The notes beneath the pieces are model-generated. The model had not been told where the DNA came from and did no database searches. It saw nothing but the letters and a program-made list of their open reading frames with translations. From contig NC_061458.1 in assembly GCF_022581195.2 (NCBI RefSeq), forward strand, positions 124,001 to 188,000: a DNA stretch of 64,000 nt. The letters are read 5' to 3'. Position 1 is the stretch's first letter. Each line of letters opens with the position of its first letter. The stretch comes from Helicoverpa zea (lineage: Eukaryota > Arthropoda > Insecta > Lepidoptera > Noctuidae). Position numbers and translations under genes: made by a program. Of the stretch, positions 12,842-22,236 are shown in pieces.

Positions 12842-13694
12842 TGAAGGTGTACATTTATACCCGGTGTAAAGGACAATGGGCACTTTGTATGGGATTTGGT
12901 ACCCGCTCCAACAGCAACGTATTATATATCATTAGAAAGGTATTTACGTGAAGAATAATAAAAACTATGGAGCTTGCCTCAATTAGCTGTCCGATCCAAG
13001 AACGATAAAAATTGAATCGACGTAGAAACAAATATGTCATCCATATATGCAAATTCATTAAGAGGCATTTATGCCGTCAGTGTAATAATTTTAAACTCAG
13101 TTAACAGACATCTTACATTGATTGATACACTCTATTATAATCTAAAGGTTGTAATAGTCTATGGAGTCATACTACGGAAACACAATCGTCATCTGATTTG
13201 ACAAAAGTTCAAAACATTTCTATTCATCTTTTTTTAAGAAGAAATTCACCATTATCTCAGCACCTCTTGAGGAGCAAGATTGAGTCGTAATATAGACTAT
13301 GTAAACATCGTCTCCTGAATTTTTAACCTCAATTGATTGTAAATACTGAAAGACTTTCATCAAATACATAAGCTGGTTCTGCGTGAACTGCAAAGGTTTG
13401 CACAGTCTTTTTTTAAATCAATCGGCAGGCAAACATTCTAAAAAGGCCAAATTCCTGTTTTTTTCTTACGAAAAATTACGAATGTGTAACTTTGATCCAC
13501 GAACATAATATATGATAACATGTCATGTTAGTCAGTTGGTAAATCTAGTCCATTTAGTTAATCTAGTTCATTTCTTTGTAAGAAGCATAGTGCTAATCAA
13601 AAATCTGAAAGATAGTATAAATGACTCATTTCCTTAACTAACTTAATCATAAGAAAAAAATAAAATAAACAACCTTACAAAAATAAATGAAATC
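12842..13694. other. AT-rich non-coding stretch, nothing recognised
   Basis: No frame or structure that can be supported. In particular it contains no upstream part of the reverse transcriptase found beyond 14056. Confidence 0.45.
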
Positions 13695-14055
13695 CCACCC
13701 AAAACAAAAATGTGAAAGGCTGCCAAGTTCGATAATATGGGAATGCTTCGCCTATAAAAGAAGTGGGATCTGAATAAGTACCAAGTTCCATACACATACC
13801 TCAGTTAAAAATAGTTACTTTTTAATGATGTTACTTGGCAAGTTTTAATAGAAAATTAAATACTTGATTCATTGCGTTTAGTAGGTTTATAACAAGTTAT
13901 GTGAAAACTTGCCAAGAACCATCATTATAAAGTAACTATTTTTAACTCAGGTATGTGTATGGAACTTGGTACTTATTCAGATCCCACTTCTTTTATAGGC
14001 GAAGCATTCCCATATTATCGAACTTGGCAGCCTTTCACATTTTTGTTTTGGGTGG
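13695..14055. repeat. 361-bp near-perfect hairpin (foldback MITE)
   Basis: Arm 13695-13846 is the inverse complement of 13904-14055; the loop is 57 bp. The outer ~105 bp of the arms are identical, and only about five mismatches occur over the 152-bp arms, all toward the loop. There is no coding content. The right arm ends within a base or two of the start of the LINE fragment at 14056. No convincing target-site duplication was found. It may be a young foldback MITE or a palindrome made by aberrant repair. Confidence 0.85.
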
Positions 14056-15204
14056 TTGATCTTACTGGACTTCTCACGAGCTTTCGACTGTCTTAATGTA
14101 GAACTTCTTTTGGCAAAACTTTCGTATTATGGCATATCCAAAGAATCGTGTGAATGGTTCCATTCCTTCTTAACAAATAGACGTCAATACGTTGAAATAG
14201 AATCGGAGCAAGGTGATCTCTTGAAATCTGAAATGCATTTTGTAAACAGAGGAATACCTCAAGGGTCAATTTTAAGTCCAATTTTGTTCATCCTTTTTAC
14301 CGCAGACCTTCCTAAACATATTAAACATAGCAAGGCACATCTTTATGCCGATGATACGCAAATATATTACTCATTTAAACCAGAAGACCTAAGTGAAGCT
14401 GTGGAGAGGATAAATGAAGACCTAAATGCAATCCAGGTCTGGGCAAATAATAACACACTTGTACTAAACGCAGCGAAAACAAAGTATATGATACTGGGAA
14501 GTAAAGTACAATGTGCAAAAGTGAATTCTCAACCATTTCAAGTTAAAATCCAGGAACAGATTCTACAGAGGGTAGACAAAGCCCTTAACTTGGGTTTAGT
14601 TATGGACAAGGAATTGCGATATATAGATCACATAAATGGTAAAATTAAAAATGCATTTTTTCGTTTAAAGACTCTGTATAAGATACGGAAGTACCTTTCA
14701 GAACCAGTCAGGAAAACGCTTGTAGAAGCTATAGTACTCTCACAGTTCAATTACTGCGATACGGTGTATGGACCTCGGCTATATAACAAGACCAAACAGG
14801 CCATACAACGCGTACAGAATGCATGCACACGCTTCTGCTATGCTATTCCTAAAAGAGCGCATATTACCCCGTACCTTAATGAAAGGAACATTATGAAGAT
14901 GGAAACGCGCAGACAGCTTCACTTCACTTGCCTTGTACATAAAGTGGCAATAACAAAAAGGCCTAAATATCTTTTTGAAAAATTAGAATGGGTGAAAGAT
15001 GTTCAGCATAGAAATACAAGGAGAAGAGAAGCTAACAATTTGGTTATCCCAGCTCATAGGACGTCGCAATTCAAAGGTAGTTTTAAATATTCTGCTGCGA
15101 AGATCTGGAATAATCTGCCTCCTCCTCTTCGTCAAAGTATGTCCCACCATATCTTGAAAAAGCATCTGACTCGAATTTTTTTAACACAGCAGAAATTGCA
15201 GTAG
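14056..15204 (+). CDS. LINE reverse transcriptase, 5'-truncated (CR1/L2 group)
   Basis: An open 382-codon frame without internal stop. It begins inside the reverse transcriptase palm: LDFSRAFD (residues 4-11) supplies the first catalytic aspartate, RGIPQGS (65-71) is the fingers/palm block, and YADD (97-100) is the active site. The C-terminal part contains the thumb and connection regions and ends with a WNNLPPPLR block (about residue 350) that is characteristic of CR1/L2/Rex-type LINE proteins. The apparent TTG start is only where the frame opens at the truncation; the true protein would extend far upstream through an endonuclease. All catalytic residues visible in the retained part are intact, but the protein cannot be functional without its N-terminal half. 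Assignment to the CR1/L2 group rests on motif style and on the tandem-repeat tail; a jockey-type element is less likely. Confidence 0.82.
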   Translation: MILLDFSRAFDCLNVELLLAKLSYYGISKESCEWFHSFLTNRRQYVEIESEQGDLLKSEMHFVNRGIPQGSILSPILFILFTADLPKHIKHSKAHLYADDTQIYYSFKPEDLSEAVERINEDLNAIQVWANNNTLVLNAAKTKYMILGSKVQCAKVNSQPFQVKIQEQILQRVDKALNLGLVMDKELRYIDHINGKIKNAFFRLKTLYKIRKYLSEPVRKTLVEAIVLSQFNYCDTVYGPRLYNKTKQAIQRVQNACTRFCYAIPKRAHITPYLNERNIMKMETRRQLHFTCLVHKVAITKRPKYLFEKLEWVKDVQHRNTRRREANNLVIPAHRTSQFKGSFKYSAAKIWNNLPPPLRQSMSHHILKKHLTRIFLTQQKLQ

Positions 15205-15356
15205 ACCAATGAATCATGCGTCCGTCGGCTCTTTTTATATACTATTGTGTAATTTTTAATTTTAGTCTTCCATGTTATTTAAAATTTCATTAGTTTTTTA
15301 TTCTCTTTTTTGTCGCTTTCGTGTGCGCTTTAAATTATTAAATGTTGCTCAACTGT

Positions 15357-15420
15357 CAGGAGCCAGCTGAAAATCAGTGCTGTGCTTGCATGCACAGCGT
15401 ATACTGAGCTGAGTCTCCTG
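15357..15420 (+). other. Stem-loop in LINE 3' UTR
   Basis: CAGGAG (15357-15362) pairs with CTCCTG (15415-15420), and inside it CAGCT and CAGTGCTGTGC pair with GCACAGCGT and AGCTG around a short TTGCAT loop. In L2/UnaL2-type LINEs a 3' stem-loop is bound by the reverse transcriptase to start copying, so this is a plausible recognition element. Confidence 0.55.
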
Positions 15421-15483
15421 CTACATATCATTTTTCTCCTTCTGTTTGTTGTCCTATAAATGTAAAGTGTATGTGTAGCAAAT

Positions 15484-15516
15484 AAATGGTTTAAATGGTT
15501 TAAATGGTTTAAATGG
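15484..15516 (+). repeat. AAATGGTTT tandem tail of LINE
   Basis: Three exact 9-bp AAATGGTTT units and a partial fourth mark the 3' terminus of the upstream LINE. The first follows AATAA, which could also act as a polyadenylation signal. Confidence 0.75.
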
Positions 15517-15661
15517 TGTGCCACCAGGTCAAGCAATATCTTATAGTTAAGCAATATTTTCAGGACAAACAAAGACTTCAAGAGGTCAAACTTATAACAC
15601 ACCTCTTTATGCATCTACCTTTAGTTAATAATATTAGCTCAAATAAAAAAAAAGAAGACTG

Positions 15662-15800
15662 AGTTCAATTAATAGAAAGAAAGAAGAAAGAAAGAAAATC
15701 CATTTATTTCGAACACACGAATGACGCAAGAAACAAATAAATAAATATGGCACAAAACAAACAAACAATGAACATAAAAAGAAAAAAACGCTGCAATTGC
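15662..15800 (-). mobile_element. 3' end of a second LINE, minus strand
   Basis: On the minus strand the sequence reads ...GTGTTCGAAATAAATGGA followed by TTTTC and TTTC units (plus-strand GAAA run at 15675-15699). An AATAAATGG block just before a short tandem tail parallels the end of the LINE at 14056-15520, which suggests a related family in opposite orientation. No coding portion is visible. Confidence 0.4.
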
Positions 15801-18588
15801 GTCACTCGTGCGTGAAAGGGACAGCGCTCAGCATAAATGCTGTAAACACTGTCTACTAAATTACATCAAAATCCACAAATGCATTTAAAGCAGTACAAAT
15901 GTTTCAGTAAACTAAAATATAGAGCAAGCCCTGGTTCTATTCACAGCGTATCATAAGTCCGGGGCTCAGTTACACGAACTATAGAAGTGTTAGAATTAAA
16001 GTTAGAAATCTCATCGCGGCGAGGCGCCTAACCCTACGCTGCGGCGCGGCGGTTTGTACCGAGGTTACCGAGCTGCGGTACTTTGATACTACATACCATT
16101 TATATTATAAATGGTTTTTATATGTATTTCTTTAGTTTTATATCGATGGTGATTGGAAGGGGATTATTTACACAAAGTAAAATGTTCATAAATATTTCTA
16201 TTGGATATCAAATGAAAAAATATATTTACAAACAAACTATAGCATCAACTTTGTTTTAAATTGAAAACAGCATTTTTTAAAGCTATCTATAACTAATGAA
16301 ATATTTATAGGATAGACTGGAAATAAATTGGTACATTATTTTTAAGAAACTGGACTCATTGCCACCAATTCATTGATCTGCAATAAATTGGAGACGCGCC
16401 AAAATTATAGTTTTCTTAGTCAGCTCCATAAATCAACTACCCAAGACAGATTCAATTTCGAATCAATAAAGTCGGATTGCAATCCGATATGAATACGTGA
16501 ATAACATTAAATATTGAAAGGTGTTCGCACGGGCGCGCCCGTAAAGCTGTCCGGTTCGGAATAAAGCCGTTACGGAATGCATCGGTCGCCGCGACCGGCG
16601 GCCGCGCGCGCTGGGTTGAGTTATACCACGTCGGCGGATGCACTGTTCGTGTGAGAACTTGTTATATTATGCATTTTAAGTGTTTCTCTGATTACGTTGT
16701 TGGCAAATTGTTGTTTCACTTACAGAACATATGTTTCGAAATGTGTTTAACATTATTGTATTAACACATTGATTTTGTAACTTCCTGAAAATCACATTTA
16801 TACTGAAAAGCAATAACATTAAAATTAAATTCCACAAACATGATGTCAGAATGCAACCAGCTGTTTGTTAACTAAAATAACATCAGGAAGTAGAGCGCTG
16901 GCGAGCACAAAACATAATTTGATTAACAAACACTCAATGCGAGCGCTCACGCCTGGCGAGCTCACACAATCACACGGGTCGTACACTTCATTTTACACTC
17001 ACTGACCACCAATAAATACATATTAACTGATCGTAATTAACATTAACAAGGAATGCGTTTAATATTAACTGGTCAGTATGAGTTAAAAATTGCGCTGTTG
17101 TTATTCATTTGAAGTGAATTTTTTTTTTTTTATTAAGTAGTTATTCTTTCTGCAAAGGAATTGGAGGAACTTAAGTACTTCACGCCCCCATATAACTACT
17201 ATGTTATCTCTTACGTTGAGCTCGTGCGAAATTGAACAATGAAGTGAGCGTAGGTTCATACACGTTACCATTCTACTCGAATAAAACATCACAGACATAG
17301 AAGTATGGAAGAAAAATGCATCTTTCACCAGCCCTAAATAAGAAATTGTGGTAGAGGCAGGAAGATGATAATTTTGATGTATGAAACATCACCCACTCAC
17401 CCTCTACCAAGAGCTCAGTGAGGCAGGTTCAATATCACAAATTCTACACGTAGGTGCCTACAAACACGTTCCCCCAACAACACACAGCTTATCAGTAAAC
17501 TTGGTAATCCGTCAATAGGTAACAATGTAAACTTGTGTACGTACGTACGCGCCGAGCCGTCATAAAACCTGCCTCTTCAAACATTGACGGGTAAGGCTGT
17601 TGCTTGATTGCGCCTAGTTAATAAGGCCCTCATTTTATAGATTTAATTAATAAATGTGTCGTTAACGTCCAAAGATTTAGAGCATTTAAACTAGAGGATC
17701 CGACTTGAGCACAAATAACTACGCGACAAAGTCTGCATATTTAAGCGTAGGCCTGAGGCAAATGAAACAGATAGTGATAGCTCACTCATGTATTTTTATT
17801 AAATCGTTACGCATGCAAACAACAATATTGACAAACACAAGCATAAACTTGACACGTACACAATGTCATGTAGGTATGTAGGTACTACATAAGAAAATGA
17901 TAGGCGGTCTCATACCTATGGCAAAGAGGAAAATAAGACAGCGGCGTCTCCGGTTGTTTGCATGCTCTAAGTCCAAAGACTGTAAAACGTCAAGTCTCGA
18001 GTGTTTTACGGAATTTATTAAGAGCTAGTCTTGCGCTTTATGATTTGAATGAAGCTGAGAGGGCGAAGGACCCTGTTTCACTTGAGTTGTAAAATATTAA
18101 CGTAATCTACAGATATTGGAAGGCATTGATATTCATAATTGGATAAGGTAATTGAGCAAATAATTTGATCTCTTTATTAGGCAGTGAGTATCTTAAAATG
18201 TATAGAAAAAGATCGAATATAAGTTAAGAAAATGTTAGATGATTTACATCTAAACATATGTGTATAGATAGATAATATTTCTTAGTATTAAATGAAATTC
18301 TATGTAATAATAATAATTATATCTCGAATAAGCCTGTCAATCAACGTGGCGTTTTGACATGTAATTCATTTGTTATCGAATATTATGTTGTATTTCAAAA
18401 GCGACATCTGAATGAGCACCTATTAGCATTGTCTAACTACTATTAATATTATTTTATAAAATACACACATCAATACGTTTGAGGGATTTTATATTTAGCA
18501 ACATAATATTTCAATCCGTTATTAAGTTTTCAGATTATTAATTAAGCTCTACCCTGAGCCTTCCGTCTCCCTAGCATTTCTATCTGGG
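15801..18588. other. Non-coding region with short GC-rich patches
   Basis: No exon or RNA gene is recognised. There are GC-rich patches at 16010-16080 and 16530-16640, and a 21-bp ACCATTTATA palindrome at 16096-16116. The frames at 16452-16643 and 17101-17328 have no domain. Confidence 0.4.
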
Positions 18589-18724
18589 AAATCATCAAAT
18601 GACCCCTTGCTTGGGCGTAGCAAGAGGGAGTGTCAGACTTCTATTGAGTAATACCTCTGGTCCCTCTGGAGCCCTTTGTGCATCAGGATTGCGGTAACTC
18701 TGGCAAACAATCTCGCAGCCTCAC
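18589..18724 (-). mobile_element. Relic of R1-clade LINE 3' end
   Basis: The minus strand matches the end of the R1-clade element: the unit leading to CACAAAGGGCTCCAGAGG, TCTGACACTCCCTC, a stem-loop, then GGGGTCATTTGATGATTT. Unlike the 11920 relic it keeps the terminal CATTTGATGATTT. The terminal stem has different bases but still pairs (see findings), so it belongs to a diverged subfamily. Confidence 0.78.
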
Positions 18725-19270
18725 TTTATGATATCCTGCGGCTATAATTTTGTGATCTTCAAAATGAAAAAAATGCGTATGTAAAACTGTCGCTACCTAG
18801 CTACATAGGCTTTACGTCTAATTTATCAAATGATTTAAGCAATATCTGGCGGCCAGATGGCGTTTCGTGCATTATTTATGAAAACGAAACAAAACCAATA
18901 AAACTTATTGCAATGAATTTCATTTCGTATATTTTTCTCGGCGCCGTTCGTTTCCGCGAACTTTTTCTTTGGCCACGATTAATGAATGCGCTCCGTATTT
19001 GTGCTGATTCCGGTAAATATTTTAACATTTTTAAATGCGAGAGGTTTTTGTTTTCCTTGGCTTTTCGAGTTTTAATTTAAATTATATTTATATTGGAAGA
19101 AGATGAAATGTACACATTTTCAAGTTAATGTATTTTTATTACATTACGCGTATAGTTGTTATTTCTGAGTAGAGACAAATGAAGTTAGCAAAAACAAACG
19201 CTAGCGTTTCAAATAAAGTTTTGTCTAATATCTTTGAAAGGAAAAACATAGCTTGTCTAAGTAGATGTCA
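18725..19270. other. Non-coding flank of the R1-clade insertion
   Basis: AT-rich DNA without recognisable features apart from the left copy of the insertion duplication that begins at 19271. Confidence 0.45.
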
Positions 19271-19284
19271 GGTTTTGATTCATC
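19271..19284. repeat. Target-site duplication, left copy
   Basis: GGTTTTGATTCATC here is repeated exactly at 22223-22236, directly after the A tail of the LINE. A 14-bp exact duplication marks a target-primed insertion and indicates that it is recent. Confidence 0.92.
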
Positions 19285-19499
19285 CCCACCGAGGGGGTCC
19301 CCACGTTGTCGTCGTGGTGGGGCTTGCGTGCCTCAATGATCCTGAAGCTCTGCCGGTAGAGATACTCATGCCGGAAAGGTTCAGGGGAGAGGCCAGACAA
19401 AGAGGGACCCAGGGAGGGGCCGCTCCTGACCAGTCGACGCTTGTGGACATGGCAAGGATGCGGCCATACCCGCGGAGGTGCAGGCGCACCAAAGCGGTG

Positions 19500-19582
19500 C
19501 TCGTTTGCTCTTCGTACAACGAAGAGCAAACCTTTCGGCGGGTTTGCTGAGCCGGGTTGGCCAGACGTACTGACGCCAGGTG
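19500..19582. other. 83-bp segment with hairpin that breaks the LINE frame
   Basis: Upstream, the frame reads RMRPYPRR...RRTKAV and stops making sense at GTG 19497-19499; the family's next residues, VYWWS, resume at GTG 19580. The extra 83 bp is not a multiple of three and shifts the frame. It contains a perfect 13-bp inverted repeat, GTTTGCTCTTCGT (19503-19515) with its complement at 19519-19531 and a 3-nt loop. In R1-clade proteins an arginine-rich stretch normally runs directly into VYWW, which supports an insertion rather than normal sequence. Confidence 0.55.
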
Positions 19583-21901
19583 TACTGGTGGTCTTGCGAG
19601 ATCGCCGCCCTTCGAGAGGCGTGCGTCGCTGCGAGGCACCTGTACACCAGACACCGCAGGCTGCGCATCCGCCCTCCGGATGCAGAAGCCAGGGAAGCAG
19701 AGCTGTACGAGGGATACAGAGCTGCGAAGACCGCCCTCCAATTGGCCATCATCCAGGCCAAGGAGGTGGCCAATGCCGAGTTGCTGGGGTCTCTGGACAG
19801 GGACCCGTGGGGGCGCCCGTACAAAATGGTGCGGGGCAAGCTCCGCCCATGGGCCCCCCCGCTGACACAGAGCCTTCGGCCTCAGCTGGTGGAGGAGGTG
19901 GTGAGCGCTCTGTTCCCTTCGCGCGGGGAACACTCTCCCCCGCCCATGTCTCTGCAACCCGCGGTGTCAAGCACGGACCACACTTCCGACGACGACGATG
20001 TCCCCGAGGTGACTGGGGTGGACCTGAGAGTGGCGGTGGCTAGGCTGAAAGCCAAAAACACCGCCCCAGGGCCTGATGGCCTGCCTGGCAAGGCCTGGGT
20101 CCTGGCCCTTGAGGCTCTCGGGCCTCGACTTAGGGGGCTTCTCAGCGCATGTTTGGAGAGGGGCCAGTTCCCACTTCGTTGGAAGACAGGGAAACTGGTC
20201 CTCATACGGAAGCCGGGGCGCCCTGCGGACTCTCCGTCCGCATACCGGCCTATCGTGTTGCTCGACGAGGTGGGCAAGCTCTTTGAGCGAGTTGTCGCAC
20301 ACCGCCTCGTCGCGCACCTTGGGGGGATAGGGCCGGACCTTGCGGACCACCAGTTCGGATTCCGCAAGGGGCGCTCAACGGTGGACGCCATCATGCGCGT
20401 GAGAGCTCTCACGACGGGGGATGCTGTGTCCCGGGGGGGGGTCGTCTTGGCGGTGTCTCTTGACATCGCCAACGCCTTCAACACCCTTCCCTGGAGTTGC
20501 ATTAGGGAGGCACTCCGGTATCACCGGGTGCCGACCTACCTTCGTCGCGTGGTCGAGGCCTATCTGTCGGATAGGTCCATCATTTACCCTGATCACAACG
20601 GGGAATGGAACCGGCGAGAAATGTCGTGCGGTGTTCCTCAGGGGTCGGTACTGGGGCCGCTCTTGTGGAACATCGGCTACGACTGGGTGCTGCGCGCCGA
20701 CCTCCCTAGCGGCGTCAGCGTGGTCTGCTACGCTGACGACACGCTGGTTCTGGCACAAGGGAGGTCGCACCAGGAGGCGGCCGACATAATGACGCGCGGG
20801 GTTGCGACAGTCATCGAGAGGATCCAGCTGCTGGGCCTGGAGGTGGCCTTGCACAAATCCGAGGCCATGTGCTTTCATGGGCTTCGGAACGCGCCACCTT
20901 CAGGCTCCCAAGTCACGGTGGGGGGGGTTACCATCGGCGTCGGGAGGGCGATGGGGTACCTGGGACTCGTCCTCGACGGCCGGTGGAACTTCGTCGAGCG
21001 TTTCCGACGTTTGGGCCCCAAACTGGAGAAGGCAGGTGCTGCATTCAAGCGGCTCCTGCCCAACCTGGGCGGCCCAAACGCCCCCTGCCGCAGACTCTAC
21101 GCGGGGGTCATGCGGTCCATGGCCCTTTACGGGGCCCCGGTATGGGCACGTTCGGTACGGCCGCGGGCTTTACACTACCTGAACGTGCCCCAAAGGGTGA
21201 TAGCCATTAGGCTAATCCGGGGGTACCGCACGATTTCCCGCGAAGCAGCTGGCCTACTTGCTGGACTGCCACCGTGGGATCTGGAGGCGAGGGTCTTCTT
21301 GCGCCTGTACGACTGGCGCGAGGAGGCTCAGCGCCGGGGAGAAACCCCGTTGCCGCGGCAAGTTGTCGCGCAGCGGGCGGAGCTCCGGCGCGATCTCATG
21401 GTGGCCTGGAGGGAGCGACTGTCGCAACCCAGTGCAGGGCACGCCACCATCGTGGCGGTAAGTCCCCTCTTTGAGGAGTGGCTCGGGAGGAGTCACGGCG
21501 CCCTCACGTACCGCATGACGCAGGTCCTCACCGGACACGGTTGTTTCGGGAGGTACCTGCACCGCATCGGTCGTGAGGAGGCGCCCGGGTGTCACCATTG
21601 TGCGGACAGCCCCGAGGACACGGTGGACCACACAGTCCAGGTGTGCCCCGCATGGGAAGGGCACCGCCGGGTCCTCGTCGAGGCTTTGGGCGGCGGCGAC
21701 CTCTCGCGTCCGGCCCTGGTTCAGGCCATGGTCCGGGGCGAGAGGGAATGGGATGCCGTCGCCTCCTTCTGCGAAGCGGTCATGCTCGAGAAGGAGGAGG
21801 CGGAACGCCAGAGAGTTCGCACCTCTCATCCCGGCCGCCGCGCTGGACCAGGTAGACACCATGGACGCCGGGTGTCGCGAGATGACTCCCGGCCACCGTA
21901 G
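19580..21901 (+). CDS. R1-clade LINE ORF2 fragment: reverse transcriptase and zinc knuckle
   Basis: A 773-codon open frame encoding the part of ORF2 downstream of the endonuclease. It begins at the linker VYWWSCEIAALREAC, then the reverse transcriptase: NTAPGPDGLPG (160-170), KPGRPADSPSAYRP (211-224), the catalytic aspartate in SLDIANAFNTLPW (293-305), GVPQGSVLGPLLWN (351-364) and the YADD active site (384-387). A C-terminal zinc knuckle CHHC...H....C (C671, C674, H684, C689; spacing CX2CX9HX4C) is typical of R1-clade proteins and is thought to help nucleic-acid binding. The enzyme primes reverse transcription from a nicked chromosomal site. Every catalytic residue is present and no stop or shift occurs within the frame, in line with a recent copy. 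The GTG at the start is only where the frame opens after the 83-bp interruption; the native protein continues upstream. High confidence in the family; the named lineage (R1, TRAS, SART, Waldo-like) is not resolved. Confidence 0.93.
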   Translation: MYWWSCEIAALREACVAARHLYTRHRRLRIRPPDAEAREAELYEGYRAAKTALQLAIIQAKEVANAELLGSLDRDPWGRPYKMVRGKLRPWAPPLTQSLRPQLVEEVVSALFPSRGEHSPPPMSLQPAVSSTDHTSDDDDVPEVTGVDLRVAVARLKAKNTAPGPDGLPGKAWVLALEALGPRLRGLLSACLERGQFPLRWKTGKLVLIRKPGRPADSPSAYRPIVLLDEVGKLFERVVAHRLVAHLGGIGPDLADHQFGFRKGRSTVDAIMRVRALTTGDAVSRGGVVLAVSLDIANAFNTLPWSCIREALRYHRVPTYLRRVVEAYLSDRSIIYPDHNGEWNRREMSCGVPQGSVLGPLLWNIGYDWVLRADLPSGVSVVCYADDTLVLAQGRSHQEAADIMTRGVATVIERIQLLGLEVALHKSEAMCFHGLRNAPPSGSQVTVGGVTIGVGRAMGYLGLVLDGRWNFVERFRRLGPKLEKAGAAFKRLLPNLGGPNAPCRRLYAGVMRSMALYGAPVWARSVRPRALHYLNVPQRVIAIRLIRGYRTISREAAGLLAGLPPWDLEARVFLRLYDWREEAQRRGETPLPRQVVAQRAELRRDLMVAWRERLSQPSAGHATIVAVSPLFEEWLGRSHGALTYRMTQVLTGHGCFGRYLHRIGREEAPGCHHCADSPEDTVDHTVQVCPAWEGHRRVLVEALGGGDLSRPALVQAMVRGEREWDAVASFCEAVMLEKEEAERQRVRTSHPGRRAGPGRHHGRRVSRDDSRPP

Positions 21902-22145
21902 GCGTGGGTCTGTGGGCGGTGAGTTCGGGTGGCTCATCGTCCCTCTGTCTTTCTAGACGACAGACCCGTGTCGACGGCGCGCGTTGTTCCACGCGCTCCT
22001 CAAAGAGATGTCAGCAACCCCAGCGGGGCCCAGCAGGGCCAAGGCCTGCCGGGGCTGCGGGTTGTTCGAAAGAGATACCGCGGCCCTGGTACATAAAAGG
22101 TCTATGATGGAACACGACGATTTTAGTCAGTAAGAGTCTGACACT

Positions 22146-22176
22146 CCCTCACCGCTGCTAACCCACAGCGGGAGGG
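22146..22176 (+). other. Terminal stem-loop of R1-clade LINE RNA
   Basis: CCCTC (22146-22150) pairs with GAGGG (22172-22176) and CCGCTG (22152-22157) with CAGCGG (22166-22171) around an 8-nt loop, with one bulged A. It lies 24 nt upstream of the A tail. The relic at 18589-18724 keeps the pairing with different bases, which supports a functional RNA structure, probably for recognition by the reverse transcriptase. Confidence 0.65.
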
Positions 22177-22236
22177 GTCATTTGATGATTTTACGTCGAT
22201 AAAAAAAAAAAAAAAAAAAAAAGGTTTTGATTCATC

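Larger units (their letters stand above)
14056..15520 (+). mobile_element. 5'-truncated CR1/L2-type LINE
   Basis: The fragment comprises the last two-thirds of a reverse transcriptase frame, a ~280-bp 3' UTR with a stem-loop (15357-15420), and a tail of tandem AAATGGTTT units (15484-15516) rather than poly(A). Short tandem 3' tails and a 3' stem-loop are typical of the CR1/L2 group. The 5' end is lost at the boundary with the hairpin at 13695-14055; neither the endonuclease nor the first reverse-transcriptase blocks are present. I could not find a target-site duplication. Confidence 0.75.
19285..22222 (+). mobile_element. Young 5'-truncated R1-clade LINE
   Basis: The 2,938-bp insertion is bounded by a perfect 14-bp duplication and ends in 22 A residues (22201-22222). 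It contains a 5' segment in broken frames (19285-19579), an intact 773-codon reverse transcriptase frame (19580-21901) and a ~300-bp 3' UTR with a terminal stem-loop. Its GC content is far higher than the surrounding DNA. R1-clade elements in moths include both rDNA- or telomere-specific and dispersed families; the flanks here are ordinary single-copy-looking DNA, so this copy sits in a non-canonical site or belongs to a dispersed family. The AP endonuclease and ORF1 are missing by 5' truncation. Confidence 0.9.

Noticed and set aside
19280..21937. Long minus-strand frames opposite the R1-clade LINE
   Set aside because: Shadows of the GC-rich reverse transcriptase gene; the plus strand carries the catalytic motifs.
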